64,000 nt of DNA from Pseudomonas sp. p1(2021b). Lineage in GTDB: Bacteria > Pseudomonadota > Gammaproteobacteria > Pseudomonadales > Pseudomonadaceae. Where the stretch lies: NCBI RefSeq assembly GCF_020151015.1, contig NZ_CP083746.1, positions 2,695,001 to 2,759,000 on the forward strand, in the 5' to 3' direction. Below are positions 1-8,709 of the stretch, piece by piece. The first letter of the stretch is position 1, and each line of letters begins with the position of its first letter. A program made the position numbers and the translations under genes. Under the pieces are notes generated by a model. That model made no database searches. It saw only the letters and a list, made by a program, of their open reading frames with translations, and was not told where the DNA came from.

Positions 1-640
1 TGCCCGCCCCCAGGGCGAAGGCGTGCCAGTTGGCCTTGCCCTCGAGCAGCGCACGTGCCAATTGCAGGGTGTCGCGCAACGGCCCGGTGCTCTGGCCGGA
101 GATCCCGAACAGCTTGGGCGCCTGGCTGACCAGTACCGCCAAGGCGATGCCATTCATGTAGCCATAGCGGATGGGCTTGGACAGCAGCTCGGTGATGAAC
201 CCCAGCCGCAACAACCCCGCCCCTACGCAGATCAATCCCGATACCAGGGCCATGGCGGCGGCCAGGGTAACGGCCCGCCCAGGGTCGCCCGCCGCCAATG
301 GCAGCACCACGGCCAGGATGATCGGCACCAGGGCCGAATCGGGGCCCAGCACGAGGATCCGGCTGGGCCCGAACACCGCGTAGGCCAGCAGCGGGACGAT
401 GGTGGCATACAGGCCATGGATACCCGGTACGCCCGAGGCCTGCGCGTAGGCGATGCCGACCGGTACCAGCATGGCCGTGAGCACCAGGCCGGCGACCAGG
501 TCCTTGGGCAGCCAGCCCGGTGGGTAGTGACGCAGCACGCGCCAACCCGGCACCCAGCGCTGCCAGCCCGTCAGGGTCGGCTCTGCTGCATATGCCAGGG
601 GCTTCGGGGGCTGCGGCTCGGGTGGGCTGGGTGTGTCCAT
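1..640 (-). CDS. SulP-family anion transporter, N-terminal part (cut by window edge)
   Basis: About 213 codons are visible from an ATG at 640 reading toward base 1, where the window ends. The protein has a proline-rich cytoplasmic N-terminus (about 45 residues). Hydrophobic segments follow, with the SulP signature region PVGIAYAQASGVPGIHGLYA and then YAVFGPSR, as in sulfate permease/SLC26-type transporters. SulP proteins are inner-membrane carriers of sulfate, bicarbonate or organic anions, often with a C-terminal STAS domain; that part lies outside the window. Substrate cannot be told from this fragment. The gene reads alone on this strand, and the next gene at 704 is on the same strand, 63 bp upstream. 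Confidence 0.88.
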   Translation of the reverse strand, partial: MDTPSPPEPQPPKPLAYAAEPTLTGWQRWVPGWRVLRHYPPGWLPKDLVAGLVLTAMLVPVGIAYAQASGVPGIHGLYATIVPLLAYAVFGPSRILVLGPDSALVPIILAVVLPLAAGDPGRAVTLAAAMALVSGLICVGAGLLRLGFITELLSKPIRYGYMNGIALAVLVSQAPKLFGISGQSTGPLRDTLQLARALLEGKANWHAFALGAG

Positions 641-703
641 AGGCGTCTCGGCGACAGGCCAATGGAGTATGGATGAGCGCTGGCCGTTTGCCGCCCCGTT
701 GGC

Positions 704-1579
704 CTACAGCCACCAGGCCAGCACGGCCGGCAGCCAGGCGAACGACAATACCGTCGAGCACATCACCAGGTTCGCCACCTGCTCCGGTTGGCGGTTGGCA
801 CGCACCGCCAGCAGGTAGTTGAATACCGCCACCGGCATCGACGACTGCACCACCAGCACCGCCCGCTCCAGCGGCTCCAGGCCCAGCACTGTGCCCACCC
901 CCCAGCCCACCGCAGCGCCCAGCACGATGCGCAGCCCGCCCAGCAGCAGGCCGCTGCCCACGTGGTGCAGACGGATGCTGGCCAGGGACACCCCGAGGGT
1001 CAACAGCATCAGCGGAATGGTCATACCGCCCAGCAGATCGGCGGTATTGGCCAGCCAGCGTGGCAGCTCAAGGTCCAGGAAGATGATGGGCAAAGCCCCG
1101 GCCAGGCTGATCACGATAGGGTTGCGCAACAGCGCCTTGAACGATGCACTGGCACCGGACATGGCGATGCCCAGGGTGAACTGGAAGATCGACAAGGTCA
1201 GGAAAAACGCCACGGCCAGGGCCAGGCCATGCTCGCCGAAGGCATACAGACTGATCGGCAGCCCCATGTTGCCGGTGTTGGGGAACATGAAGGCCGGCAT
1301 CAGCACCCGCCAATGCTGGCCACTGGCACGGCTGACGATGAAGCCGGCCAGGGCCATGCCAAGCATGCACAGCACGCAAGCCAGGGCCATGCTGGTGAAG
1401 GCGGCAGGGTTCAGCTGGGTGCGGCTCAGGGTGGAGAGGACCAGGGACGGTGTACCGACCACCATGACGATGCGGGCGATGAATTCGGTGGGGTAGTCCT
1501 GGCCACGACGGGCCCAGGCATAGCCGATGCCGGCGACGATGAACACGGGGGCCAGGACGGCGAACAGCGAAGCCAGCAT
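704..1579 (-). CDS. AEC-family (auxin efflux carrier-type) transporter
   Basis: 291 residues, nearly all hydrophobic, with about ten predicted membrane segments in two halves separated by a short polar linker near residue 150. The family mark is the conserved FPNTGNMGLP stretch near residue 100, in the broken helix of PIN/AEC carriers. Bacterial AEC proteins include malonate and other dicarboxylate carriers; nothing here fixes the substrate. The ATG at 1579 gives a hydrophobic start directly. Length (about 290-310) is usual for the family. It probably forms its own unit, since a repeat-filled spacer of over 500 bp lies upstream. Confidence 0.85.
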   Translation of the reverse strand: MLASLFAVLAPVFIVAGIGYAWARRGQDYPTEFIARIVMVVGTPSLVLSTLSRTQLNPAAFTSMALACVLCMLGMALAGFIVSRASGQHWRVLMPAFMFPNTGNMGLPISLYAFGEHGLALAVAFFLTLSIFQFTLGIAMSGASASFKALLRNPIVISLAGALPIIFLDLELPRWLANTADLLGGMTIPLMLLTLGVSLASIRLHHVGSGLLLGGLRIVLGAAVGWGVGTVLGLEPLERAVLVVQSSMPVAVFNYLLAVRANRQPEQVANLVMCSTVLSFAWLPAVLAWWL

Positions 1580-1640
1580 GGAGGGGTTCCTGAATCCGGG
1601 AGTGAGAAAAGCCCGCGTATTATGCGGGTAGCGCCGAGCC

Positions 1641-1714
1641 TGTGGGAGATAACCTCGCCCTTTGGGCTGCGCTGTCGAGCACAGAACACGTGGCTGGTGC
1701 TGCCCTTGTGGGAG
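1641..1714 (+). repeat. Dispersed 74-bp repeat, copy 1
   Basis: It begins TGTGGGAGAT and ends TGCTGCCC..GTGGGAG. The internal hairpin GCCC-TTT-GGGC is followed by GCGCTGTCG and AGAACA. The same sequence recurs at 22052-22125 and, inverted, at 24597-24673. It fuses into a REP pair on its right side, sharing the terminal GTGGGAG. Confidence 0.8.
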
Positions 1715-1805
1715 CGGGCTTGTCCCGCGATCAGGCCCGCCTCGATATCACCGTCGCCTGGCAAGGGCTTCGCCCTTGATCGCGGGACAAGCCCGCTCCT
1801 ACAGG
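1707..1805. repeat. REP pair (BIME-like)
   Basis: Two inverted REP units face each other: GAGCGGGCTTGTCCCGCGA at the left and TCGCGGGACAAGCCCGCTC at the right. The spacer contains the small palindrome AAGGGCTTCGCCCTT. This is the standard pseudomonad REP consensus. Its spacer is nearly the same as that of the pair at 23297-23380. Confidence 0.92.
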
Positions 1806-2098
1806 AGATCGCGGTTTACGGAGCGGCCTTGTGCTGCGAAAGGGGTGCGTAGCAGCCCCAGGGTCCGCAGAGCTCATACCTCGGCCTGCGGCCTCCGGTC
1901 GCAGGGGGCAGCCCCTTGGGTAAAACGCGCCGAGGCCTTAGAATCGCGCCTCCTTTTCGCCCCGTTGCCCAATCCCAAGCCCCAACTGCCCGCCGAGGCG
2001 GTAAGCGCGCCTGGGTCGCATTCCTTGCCAGGCACGTCCGCGCAGCCCTTGCGCCGTCGAAAAGGCACACTCGTGGCTTTTCTCAACTAGAGGTAACT

Positions 2099-3400
2099 AT
2101 GTCTGCGCGTTTGCTGGCCATGGCGCTGGCACCCCTGCTTGGGCTGTTCATCATTGCCCTGGGCAACGGCTTCCTGTCTTCCCTCACCACCTTGCGTCTG
2201 GGCGATGCCGGCGAATCGGCGACCATGATCGGTATCGTCTCGTCGGCCTATTTCATCGGCCTGACCCTCGGTGCGATCTTCAACGACCGGCTGATCCTGC
2301 GCATCGGCCATATCCGCGCCTACACCAGCTTCGCCTCGCTGATCGCAGCGACCATCCTGCTGCAGGGGCTGTTCTACGACACCACCTGGTGGTTCGCCCT
2401 GCGCCTGATCAACGGCTGGGCCGCGGTGGGCGTGTTCCTGGTGATCGAAAGCTGGCTGCTGCTGGCCGGCGACCCGAAGATCCGCGGCCGCCTGCTGGCG
2501 TTGTACATGATCGCCTTCTACGGTGCCGGCGTGCTGGCCCAGGCCACCCTCGGCGAAATCACCGGCTGGGGCGCCACTGCGCCGTTCATGGTCGCAGGCA
2601 TGCTGGCCACCCTGTCGGTGGTGCCGATCGTGGTACTGCCACGGGTGTCGCCATTGCTCGACCAGGTCGAACCGCTCAAGCCGCGCCAGCTGCTCGGCAT
2701 CGCCCCCACCGGCCTGGTCGGCTGCTTCGGCTCGGGCGTGGCCATCGCCGGCATCTATGCCCTGCTGCCGCTGTACCTGCAGCGCATCGGCATGGACGTT
2801 GGGGAAGTCGGCGAAATGATGGCCTGGGTGATCCTCGGCGCGATGCTGTTGCAGTACCCGGTCGGGCGCTGGTCCGACCGCAAGGACCGCCAACTGGTGC
2901 TGATCGCCCTGGCGGCGATGTGCACCGTGCTGTCGGTGCTGATCGTGCTGCTGCCGCCCGATTCGGCGCTGCTGCCGGCCCTGCTGTTCCTGCTCGGTGG
3001 CGGTGTGTTCGCGCTGTACCCGGTGGCGGTCAGCAGCGCCGCCGACCGCGCCCCGTCCGATGCCCTGGTGCCGATGATCCAGGGCCTGTTGCTGATCAAC
3101 TCGCTGGGCTCGTCCATGGCCCCGCTGGCCATTTCGCCGGTGATGAGCGCCTATGGCGAGGCCGGGCTGTTCTGGGCCTTCGCGGTGATCAACCTGGCCA
3201 TGGTCGGCTTCTTCCTGTGGCGCCGTGGCAAGCGCCCGGCACCGGAGCACCCGGCACCGTTCGCCCCGGCGGCCACCTTCTCGCCGACCGGCGCGGAGCT
3301 GCGGGTCACCGAGGAACTGATGCACGCCGCTCAGGAGCACCCGACCATGGCCGATGCGGTAAGCGGCGAAAACCCGGCACACCGGGCCGAGGCCAACTGA
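2099..3400 (+). CDS. MFS transporter (YcaD-like)
   Basis: 433 residues from the ATG at 2099, which follows AGAGGTA at a good distance; the open frame extends further upstream through repeat sequence and is not used. About 12 hydrophobic segments are visible. The loop after the second segment carries a divergent MFS motif (GAIFNDRLILRIGH). The last 45 residues form a polar cytoplasmic tail. The arrangement resembles the YcaD-type branch of the major facilitator superfamily, whose substrates are mostly unknown. It stands alone, with a small exported protein gene following 104 bp later. Confidence 0.85.
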   Translation: MSARLLAMALAPLLGLFIIALGNGFLSSLTTLRLGDAGESATMIGIVSSAYFIGLTLGAIFNDRLILRIGHIRAYTSFASLIAATILLQGLFYDTTWWFALRLINGWAAVGVFLVIESWLLLAGDPKIRGRLLALYMIAFYGAGVLAQATLGEITGWGATAPFMVAGMLATLSVVPIVVLPRVSPLLDQVEPLKPRQLLGIAPTGLVGCFGSGVAIAGIYALLPLYLQRIGMDVGEVGEMMAWVILGAMLLQYPVGRWSDRKDRQLVLIALAAMCTVLSVLIVLLPPDSALLPALLFLLGGGVFALYPVAVSSAADRAPSDALVPMIQGLLLINSLGSSMAPLAISPVMSAYGEAGLFWAFAVINLAMVGFFLWRRGKRPAPEHPAPFAPAATFSPTGAELRVTEELMHAAQEHPTMADAVSGENPAHRAEAN

Positions 3401-3504
3401 CCGCCCGGGGCTGCAGCGCAGCCCCTACCACTGGTCGCCTGCCGGGCACCCTGCCCGGCTTGGGCAGACGAACCTAGAACAATCATCCCGACAGGAGATT
3501 CGCC

Positions 3505-3825
3505 ATGGTTCGCCTACAGCCCCTGCTCCTGGCCCTGTGCCTGGGCCTTTCCAGCGCCGCCGCCGTTGCCGCCACCGACATGAACGGCGCCGGCAGCCCT
3601 CCCCACGACGACCATACTTCGGGCGAGCACCCTCGCGGCAGCACAGCCGGCGAAGGCAGCAGCACCAACAACCCCGGCGGCACCCAGGACAACGACAGCA
3701 GCGACACCGGTACCAACTCCGATGCCGCCGACGGCACGACCGGCGGTTCGAACAATACCGGCGAAGCGACCGGCACCGGTGCCGGCAGCTCCGGCGGGAC
3801 CGCCGAGGACCAGGACAGCCGCTGA
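3505..3825 (+). CDS. Small exported low-complexity Gly/Thr/Ser/Asp-rich protein
   Basis: 106 residues. The first 23 form a clear signal peptide (hydrophobic LLLALCLGLSS core, cleavage probably after AVA-A). The rest is almost entirely G, T, S, N, D and A, with no hydrophobic core and no cysteine, so it should be disordered in the periplasm or outside the cell. An AGGAGA ribosome binding site lies at the right distance before the ATG at 3505, and in-frame codon use is normal. No function is recognisable. Confidence 0.75.
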   Translation: MVRLQPLLLALCLGLSSAAAVAATDMNGAGSPPHDDHTSGEHPRGSTAGEGSSTNNPGGTQDNDSSDTGTNSDAADGTTGGSNNTGEATGTGAGSSGGTAEDQDSR

Positions 3826-3838
3826 GCGCCAGCAGCAC

Positions 3839-3876
3839 CTGTAGGAGCGGGCTTGTCCCGCGAACACCGGCGCAGC
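3839..3876 (+). repeat. REP element, single unit
   Basis: TGTAGGAGCGGGCTTGTCCCGCG lies between two convergent genes, followed by a weak hairpin (CACCGGCGCAGCCGATG). A second REP unit is not present. Confidence 0.85.
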
Positions 3877-3896
3877 CGATGCCATGTCCCGTGCAG

Positions 3897-4850
3897 TCAG
3901 CGCCAGTAGCGCGGGTCATCCGCCACGCGTTCATGGGCCTGGAACAACACCGGCAGCTGCTCCTTGAGAAAATCCAGCCAGGTGCGCACCTTGGCATCGA
4001 GGAAATGGCGCGACGGGTAGATCGCGTAGATCTCCCGTTGGCGCAACCGATGCGGCGCCAACAACCGGCACAGGCGCCCTTCCTCGATCGCCTGAGTCGC
4101 CGAGTAATACGGCAGCAGGCCGATCCCCATGCCCAGTTCGGTGGCCTTGAGCATGGCGTCGGCGACATTGGTGAGGAAGGTGTCCTGGGGCACGATTACG
4201 CAGCTGTCCGGCCCTTCGAACGCCCAGTCCTCCTCGAACAACGGATCGACCGTGCGCAGGCAGACATGCTCGTGCAGATCCTGCGGACGCTTGGGCACGC
4301 CATGGCGGGCCAGGTACTCGGGAGAAGCGCAGAGAATGCTGTAGATACTACCCAAACGGATGGCGATCAGCTGCGAGTCCGGCAGGCCCTGGCCGATAGT
4401 GATCACCACGTCCTGGCCGTCGGCGACCGCATCCGGGTTGCGCTGGGACAGGGTCATCTCCATCACCACGTCTGGGCAGGCCGCGTTGTAGCGAGCCACC
4501 AGCGGCATCATCAGCAAGCCCAGGCCATGGGTGCAATGAAAGCGCAGGCGGCCACGGGGTGTGAGGTGGGCGCCGCGGGCTTCGTCCATGGCTTCCTCGG
4601 TGAGCAGCATGATCTGCCGAGAACGCTCCAGGAAACGCTCGCCCGCCTCGCTCATGCGCAACCTACGGGTAGTGCGGTGCAGCAGGCGGGTCTGCAACTG
4701 GTTCTCCAGCTCCGCGACAATCCGCGACACCTGCGCGGCGGAAATGTCCAGGGCATTGGCCGCGGCAGCGAAACTGCCGCACTCCACTACCCGGGCGAAG
4801 GTTCGCATGGCGTGCAGCATGTCCATATCAACGCGCTCCGGTGATGGCAT
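3897..4850 (-). CDS. LysR-family transcriptional regulator
   Basis: 317 residues. The N-terminal winged helix-turn-helix spans about residues 10-70 (core AAAANALDISAAQVSRIVAE, then LHRTTRRLRMSEAG), followed by a LysR substrate-binding domain to the end. The ATG at 4850 is used; a second in-frame ATG at 4826 would remove eight residues and fits the family's usual start slightly better. It is divergent from the DUF2790 gene at 4948, with about 97 bp between, so it may control that gene and itself; no binding site was firmly identified. The effector is unknown. Confidence 0.9.
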   Translation of the reverse strand: MPSPERVDMDMLHAMRTFARVVECGSFAAAANALDISAAQVSRIVAELENQLQTRLLHRTTRRLRMSEAGERFLERSRQIMLLTEEAMDEARGAHLTPRGRLRFHCTHGLGLLMMPLVARYNAACPDVVMEMTLSQRNPDAVADGQDVVITIGQGLPDSQLIAIRLGSIYSILCASPEYLARHGVPKRPQDLHEHVCLRTVDPLFEEDWAFEGPDSCVIVPQDTFLTNVADAMLKATELGMGIGLLPYYSATQAIEEGRLCRLLAPHRLRQREIYAIYPSRHFLDAKVRTWLDFLKEQLPVLFQAHERVADDPRYWR

Positions 4851-4947
4851 TCGTGCATCAAAGGCAGGAATCTATCACGAAACAGCCCATTTATTGCTGA
4901 TCCCTCAGCACTACATCATGGGTCATCACCGATTAAAGGAGACCGCC

Positions 4948-5217
4948 ATGAAAGGCTCGATCGCGTTTCTTGCCCTGTTCACCTCCCTCGCCTCGTTCAC
5001 CGCCTTCGCCGCCCCAGCCACCCCGCAACCGGTCAATACCACCAGCCAGACGTACGAATACGGCATGCCCCTGGACGTGGCCAAGGTGATTTCCATCACC
5101 CCCGCCAGCAATGCGGCCGATTGTGCAGTGGGCACCGCGCACATGGTGTATGTCGACCACCAAGGCCAGGTCCACACAGTGAAATACCAGGAAATGGGCA
5201 ACTGCTCGCAGCTGTAG
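4948..5217 (+). CDS. DUF2790 small exported protein
   Basis: 89 residues from the ATG at 4948, preceded by AAAGGAG. A signal peptide (about residues 1-22, cleavage after AFA) is followed by a mature part with YEYGMPLDVAKVIS and a conserved Cys near the middle and one near the end (CAVGTAH, GNCSQL). This is the pattern of the Pseudomonas DUF2790 family, whose members are periplasmic, often multicopy, and sometimes induced by metals. Function is not established. The larger open frame extending upstream from 4561 is a shadow of the LysR gene. Confidence 0.85.
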   Translation: MKGSIAFLALFTSLASFTAFAAPATPQPVNTTSQTYEYGMPLDVAKVISITPASNAADCAVGTAHMVYVDHQGQVHTVKYQEMGNCSQL

Positions 5218-5224
5218 CGCCAGG

Positions 5225-5920
5225 TCAGGCCAACAGCTGTTCGATCCATTGCACCTGCGTCGCCACCTCCTGCACCTTCTGCTCCGGCACCCCCTGGCGG
5301 GCCCGAACGAAGTGCGCCATGACCCGACGCTTGCGCTTGAGGTTCAAGTGCCACTTGGCCAGGAAGGCCGGGCTGCGTTCCTCCATCAGCAAAGGGCCGA
5401 AGTACAGCTGCTGGGGCGAATAGGCCACCGCCTGGCAGCGTTCGGCGACGATGATCTCGTAGGTGAACGCGTTTTCCTCCAGCAACTCCTCGCACAGGAT
5501 GCGGTAGTCGTTTTCCATCAGCCACTCACGCAGGGTGCCCTCGCGCACGTTGGGCTGCAGCACCAGGCGCTCCTTGCCGCTCAGGCGGTGCTTGCCACGC
5601 TCGAGGATCTCGCGGATCTTCTCGCCGCCCATGCCGCACAGGCTGATGGTGGTGATACCGTCTTGCGGCTCGATGGCATCCAGGCCATCGGCCAGGCGCA
5701 CGGCGATACGTGCCTCCAGGCCGTTCTTGCGCACCTTGCGCTGGGCCGAGCGGTACGGCGTCGGCGCGGCCTCGCCGGCCACGGCCGCCTCGATGCAGCC
5801 GCGCAGCATCAGCGCCACCGGCAGGTAGCCGTGGTCCGAGCCGATATCGGCCAGGCGCGCGCCGGCCGGCACATGCGCCGCCACCCGCTCCAGGCGCATC
5901 GACAATGTCTGTTCGTTCAA
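5225..5920 (-). CDS. trmK: tRNA (adenine(22)-N1)-methyltransferase TrmK family
   Basis: 231 residues from a TTG at 5920, which follows a good AAGGGGCAAGGG ribosome site; the first ATG is at 5899, and the frame stays open far upstream without plausible sequence. Residues about 20-30 form the S-adenosylmethionine motif LADIGSDHGYLP. SLCGMGG follows near residue 95, typical of TrmK, which methylates A22 in the D-arm of certain tRNAs. TrmK is best studied in Bacillus, but pseudomonads carry homologues. It converges with the DUF2790 gene, 7 bp away. Confidence 0.82.
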   Translation of the reverse strand: MNEQTLSMRLERVAAHVPAGARLADIGSDHGYLPVALMLRGCIEAAVAGEAAPTPYRSAQRKVRKNGLEARIAVRLADGLDAIEPQDGITTISLCGMGGEKIREILERGKHRLSGKERLVLQPNVREGTLREWLMENDYRILCEELLEENAFTYEIIVAERCQAVAYSPQQLYFGPLLMEERSPAFLAKWHLNLKRKRRVMAHFVRARQGVPEQKVQEVATQVQWIEQLLA

Positions 5921-6089
5921 CCCTTGCCCCTTCTTGCAACCCTTGCCCGGCGCCCTCGGCCGGATCGGGCGGCGATTCTGAACGCCCACGCCGCGCTTTT
6001 CAAATGCACGCGACCAGGGCCATGGCTCGACCCGGCCAAGCCGCTCGCGTAGGCTTGCGGGTTTCCTTCCGTTGCAAGGCGAAACCACC

Positions 6090-6464
6090 ATGGCAGATAT
6101 CATCTTCACCCCCGACAGCGACCCGGAATCCATCTCCTCGGACGTGGCCGAGTTCAATGGCCTGCTGGTCACCACCCAGATCCCCACCCGCGCCGACGGC
6201 AGCCTGGCGCTGGGCGACATCGTCGAACAGAGCGAATGCACCCTGCAGGCGCTCAAGGACGCCCTGGAGCGCGCCGGCAGCTCAATGGACCGCGTCGTGC
6301 ACCTGACCATCTACCTGACCGACATGGCCGACCGCCCGGCGTTCAACGAGGTCTACCAGCGCTTCTTCAGCAAGCCGTGGCCGGTGCGCGCCGCGGTGGG
6401 CGTGGCGTCGCTGGCCTTCGACGGCATGCGTGTGGAAGTGACCGCGATGGCTGCCAAGGCCTGA
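6090..6464 (+). CDS. RidA/YjgF-family protein
   Basis: 124 residues from ATG 6090. The fold is recognised from the YjgF signature region (DRVVHLTIYLTDMADRPAFNEVY, about residues 70-92) and the following FFSKPWPVRAAVGV, where the conserved arginine binds the substrate carboxylate in RidA enzymes. RidA proteins hydrolyse reactive enamine/imine intermediates made by PLP enzymes. Length fits the family (about 125-130). It stands alone between TrmK (divergent) and a REP element. A more specialised RidA subfamily role is possible. Confidence 0.85.
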   Translation: MADIIFTPDSDPESISSDVAEFNGLLVTTQIPTRADGSLALGDIVEQSECTLQALKDALERAGSSMDRVVHLTIYLTDMADRPAFNEVYQRFFSKPWPVRAAVGVASLAFDGMRVEVTAMAAKA

Positions 6465-6545
6465 TCTTCCGGCACCCCGTGGTTGCGGCTGCTGCGCAGC
6501 CCAATCGCGGGGCAAGCCTGCTCCCCCAGACCTGCGTCATCTCCC

Positions 6546-6590
6546 TGTAGGAGCGGCCTCGTGCCGCGAAAGGGCTGCGAAGCAGCCCCC
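6546..6590. repeat. REP-like element with hairpin
   Basis: TGTAGGAGCGGCCTCGTGCCGCG is followed by the hairpin AGGGCTGC-GAA-GCAGCCCCCTTT, which could end RidA transcription. Confidence 0.75.
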
Positions 6591-6670
6591 TTTGGGCAGC
6601 CAATGGATGCCCCCGGGCCATTTCACCGGTACAATGCGCGCCTTGCCCGTGACAGCCCGACCCTAACGAT

Positions 6671-8671
6671 ATGTCCCTCCCAAAGAATCACCTGGAACTG
6701 CTCAGCCCCGCCCGTGACGTGGCCATTGCCCGCGAAGCGATCCTGCATGGCGCCGACGCCATCTACATCGGCGGCCCCAGCTTCGGCGCACGCCACAATG
6801 CCTGCAACGAAGTCAGCGACATCGCCGGGTTGGTGGAATTCGCCCACCGCTACCACGCGCGGGTCTTCACCACCATCAACACCATCCTCCACGACAACGA
6901 GCTCGAACCCGCCCGCCAGCTGATCCACCAGCTGTACGACGCCGGCGTCGACGCCTTGATCGTCCAGGACCTGGGGGTGATGGAGCTGGACATCCCACCG
7001 ATCGAGCTGCACGCCAGCACCCAGACCGACATCCGCACCCTGGCCCGGGCCAAGTTCCTCGACCAGGCCGGCTTCTCCCAGCTGGTGCTGGCCCGCGAAC
7101 TGAACCTGCAGCAGATCCGCGCCATCGCCGCCGAGACCGACGCGGCCATCGAGTTCTTCATTCATGGCGCCCTGTGCGTGGCCTTCTCCGGCCAGTGCAA
7201 CATCTCCCACGCCCAGACCGGCCGCAGCGCCAACCGTGGCGACTGTTCCCAGGCCTGCCGTCTGCCCTACACCCTCAAGGACGATCAGGGCCGCGTGGTG
7301 GCGTTCGAGAAGCACCTGCTGTCGATGAAGGACAACAACCAGACCGCCAACCTGAGCGACCTGGTGGACGCCGGCGTGCGCTCGTTCAAGATCGAGGGTC
7401 GCTACAAGGACATGGGCTATGTGAAGAACATCACCGCCCACTACCGCAAGGAACTGGACGCCATCCTCGAAGGCCGTCCGGACCTGGCGCGCGCCTCCAG
7501 CGGGCGCACCGAGCACTTCTTCGTGCCCGACCCGGACAAGACCTTCCACCGCGGCAGCACCGACTACTTCGTCAGCGACCGCAAGATCGACATCGGCGCC
7601 TTCGACTCCCCGACCTTCACCGGCCTGCCGGTGGGCGTGGTGGAGAAGGTCGGCAAGCGCGACCTGCTGGTGGTCACCGACGTACCGCTGACCAACGGCG
7701 ACGGCCTCAACGTGCTGGTCAAGCGCGAAGTGGTGGGTTTCCGCGCCAACATCGCCGAGCCCAAGGGCGAGTTCGAGGAAGACGGCCAGACGCGCTACCG
7801 CTACCGCGTCGAGCCCAACGAAATGCCTGAAGGGCTGTACAAGCTGCGCCCCAACCACCCGCTGTCGCGCAACCTGGACCACAACTGGCAACAGGCCCTG
7901 CAGCGCACTTCCGCCGAGCGTCGCGTGGGCGTCGAATGGCACGCCGTGCTGCGTGAGCAACGCCTGGCCCTGACCGTCACCAGCGAGGAAGGCGTCAGCG
8001 TGCAGGTGGCTCTCGACGGCCCGTTCGGCGCCGCCAACAAGCCGCAGCAGGCCCTGGACCAGTTGCACGACCTGCTCGGCCAGCTGGGCACCACCCAGTA
8101 CCACGCCGATGCCATCGAGCTGGACGCGCCGCAGGCGTACTTCATCCCCAACTCGCAGCTCAAGGCCCTGCGCCGCGAGGCCATCGAGGCGCTGACCGAA
8201 GAGCGGGTCAAGGCGCACCCGCGTGGCGGGCGCAAGGCCGAGAGCAACCCGCCACCGGTCTACCCCGAGGCGCACCTGTCCTTCCTGGCCAACGTCTACA
8301 ACCAGAAGGCCCGCGACTTCTACCACCGCCATGGGGTGCAGCTGATCGACGCTGCCTTCGAAGCCCACGAGGAACACGGCGAAGTACCGGTGATGATCAC
8401 CAAGCACTGCCTGCGCTTCTCCTTCAACCTGTGCCCCAAGCAGGCCAAGGGCGTCACCGGCGTGCGCACCAAGGTCGCACCGATGCAGCTGGTGCATGGC
8501 GATGAGGTGCTGACCCTGAAGTTCGATTGCAAGCCCTGCGAAATGCACGTGGTCGGCAAGATCAAGGATCACATCCTCGACCTGCCCACCCCTGGCAGCG
8601 CCGTAGCCCAGGTGGTCGGCCACATCAGCCCGGAAGACCTGCTCAAGACCATCCCCCGCGCACCGCACTGA
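6671..8671 (+). CDS. rlhA: Peptidase U32-family 23S rRNA C2501 hydroxylase RlhA
   Basis: 666 residues, matching the long U32 protein RlhA/YdcP (about 650) rather than the shorter tRNA hydroxylase TrhP/YegQ (about 450). The U32 core lies at residues about 8-270 and holds the cysteine cluster GALCVAFSGQCNIS, then GDCSQACRLPY. The C-terminal part adds a second cysteine set (FNLCPKQ and FDCKPCEMHV). These cysteines probably carry an Fe-S cluster, and RlhA uses prephenate-derived chemistry to hydroxylate C2501 in 23S rRNA. The ATG at 6671 lacks a strong ribosome site but matches the family start (LELLSPARD near residue 8). Single gene, with REPs on both sides. Confidence 0.88.
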   Translation: MSLPKNHLELLSPARDVAIAREAILHGADAIYIGGPSFGARHNACNEVSDIAGLVEFAHRYHARVFTTINTILHDNELEPARQLIHQLYDAGVDALIVQDLGVMELDIPPIELHASTQTDIRTLARAKFLDQAGFSQLVLARELNLQQIRAIAAETDAAIEFFIHGALCVAFSGQCNISHAQTGRSANRGDCSQACRLPYTLKDDQGRVVAFEKHLLSMKDNNQTANLSDLVDAGVRSFKIEGRYKDMGYVKNITAHYRKELDAILEGRPDLARASSGRTEHFFVPDPDKTFHRGSTDYFVSDRKIDIGAFDSPTFTGLPVGVVEKVGKRDLLVVTDVPLTNGDGLNVLVKREVVGFRANIAEPKGEFEEDGQTRYRYRVEPNEMPEGLYKLRPNHPLSRNLDHNWQQALQRTSAERRVGVEWHAVLREQRLALTVTSEEGVSVQVALDGPFGAANKPQQALDQLHDLLGQLGTTQYHADAIELDAPQAYFIPNSQLKALRREAIEALTEERVKAHPRGGRKAESNPPPVYPEAHLSFLANVYNQKARDFYHRHGVQLIDAAFEAHEEHGEVPVMITKHCLRFSFNLCPKQAKGVTGVRTKVAPMQLVHGDEVLTLKFDCKPCEMHVVGKIKDHILDLPTPGSAVAQVVGHISPEDLLKTIPRAPH

Positions 8672-8709
8672 GTGCGCAACCCGCTCCCACAGTCGATTCG
8701 CACAAAACC

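Larger units (their letters stand above)
1580..2098. other. Intergenic region holding dispersed repeats
   Basis: This 519-bp gap between the divergent AEC and MFS genes holds no convincing gene. It contains a copy of a 74-bp dispersed repeat (1641-1714) running directly into a REP pair (1707-1805), then a lone REP-like hairpin at about 1819-1861. The last 200 bp should contain the MFS promoter; I see an AGAGGTA ribosome binding site just before 2099 but no clear -35/-10 pair. ORFs crossing the region are translated repeat sequence. Confidence 0.7.

Noticed and set aside
23..676. 217-residue + strand open frame at the window start
   Set aside because: Antisense of the SulP transporter; Q/H/R/G-rich and without structure.
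1707..1805. Repeated palindromes as possible CRISPR repeats
   Set aside because: Units are inverted pairs scattered singly over the window with no regular spacers and no cas genes; they are REPs.
2087..3382. 431-residue minus-strand open frame opposite the MFS gene
   Set aside because: Dominated by H, Q, R and D with no hydrophobic pattern, as expected for the antisense of a GC-rich coding frame; the + strand frame has clear MFS features.
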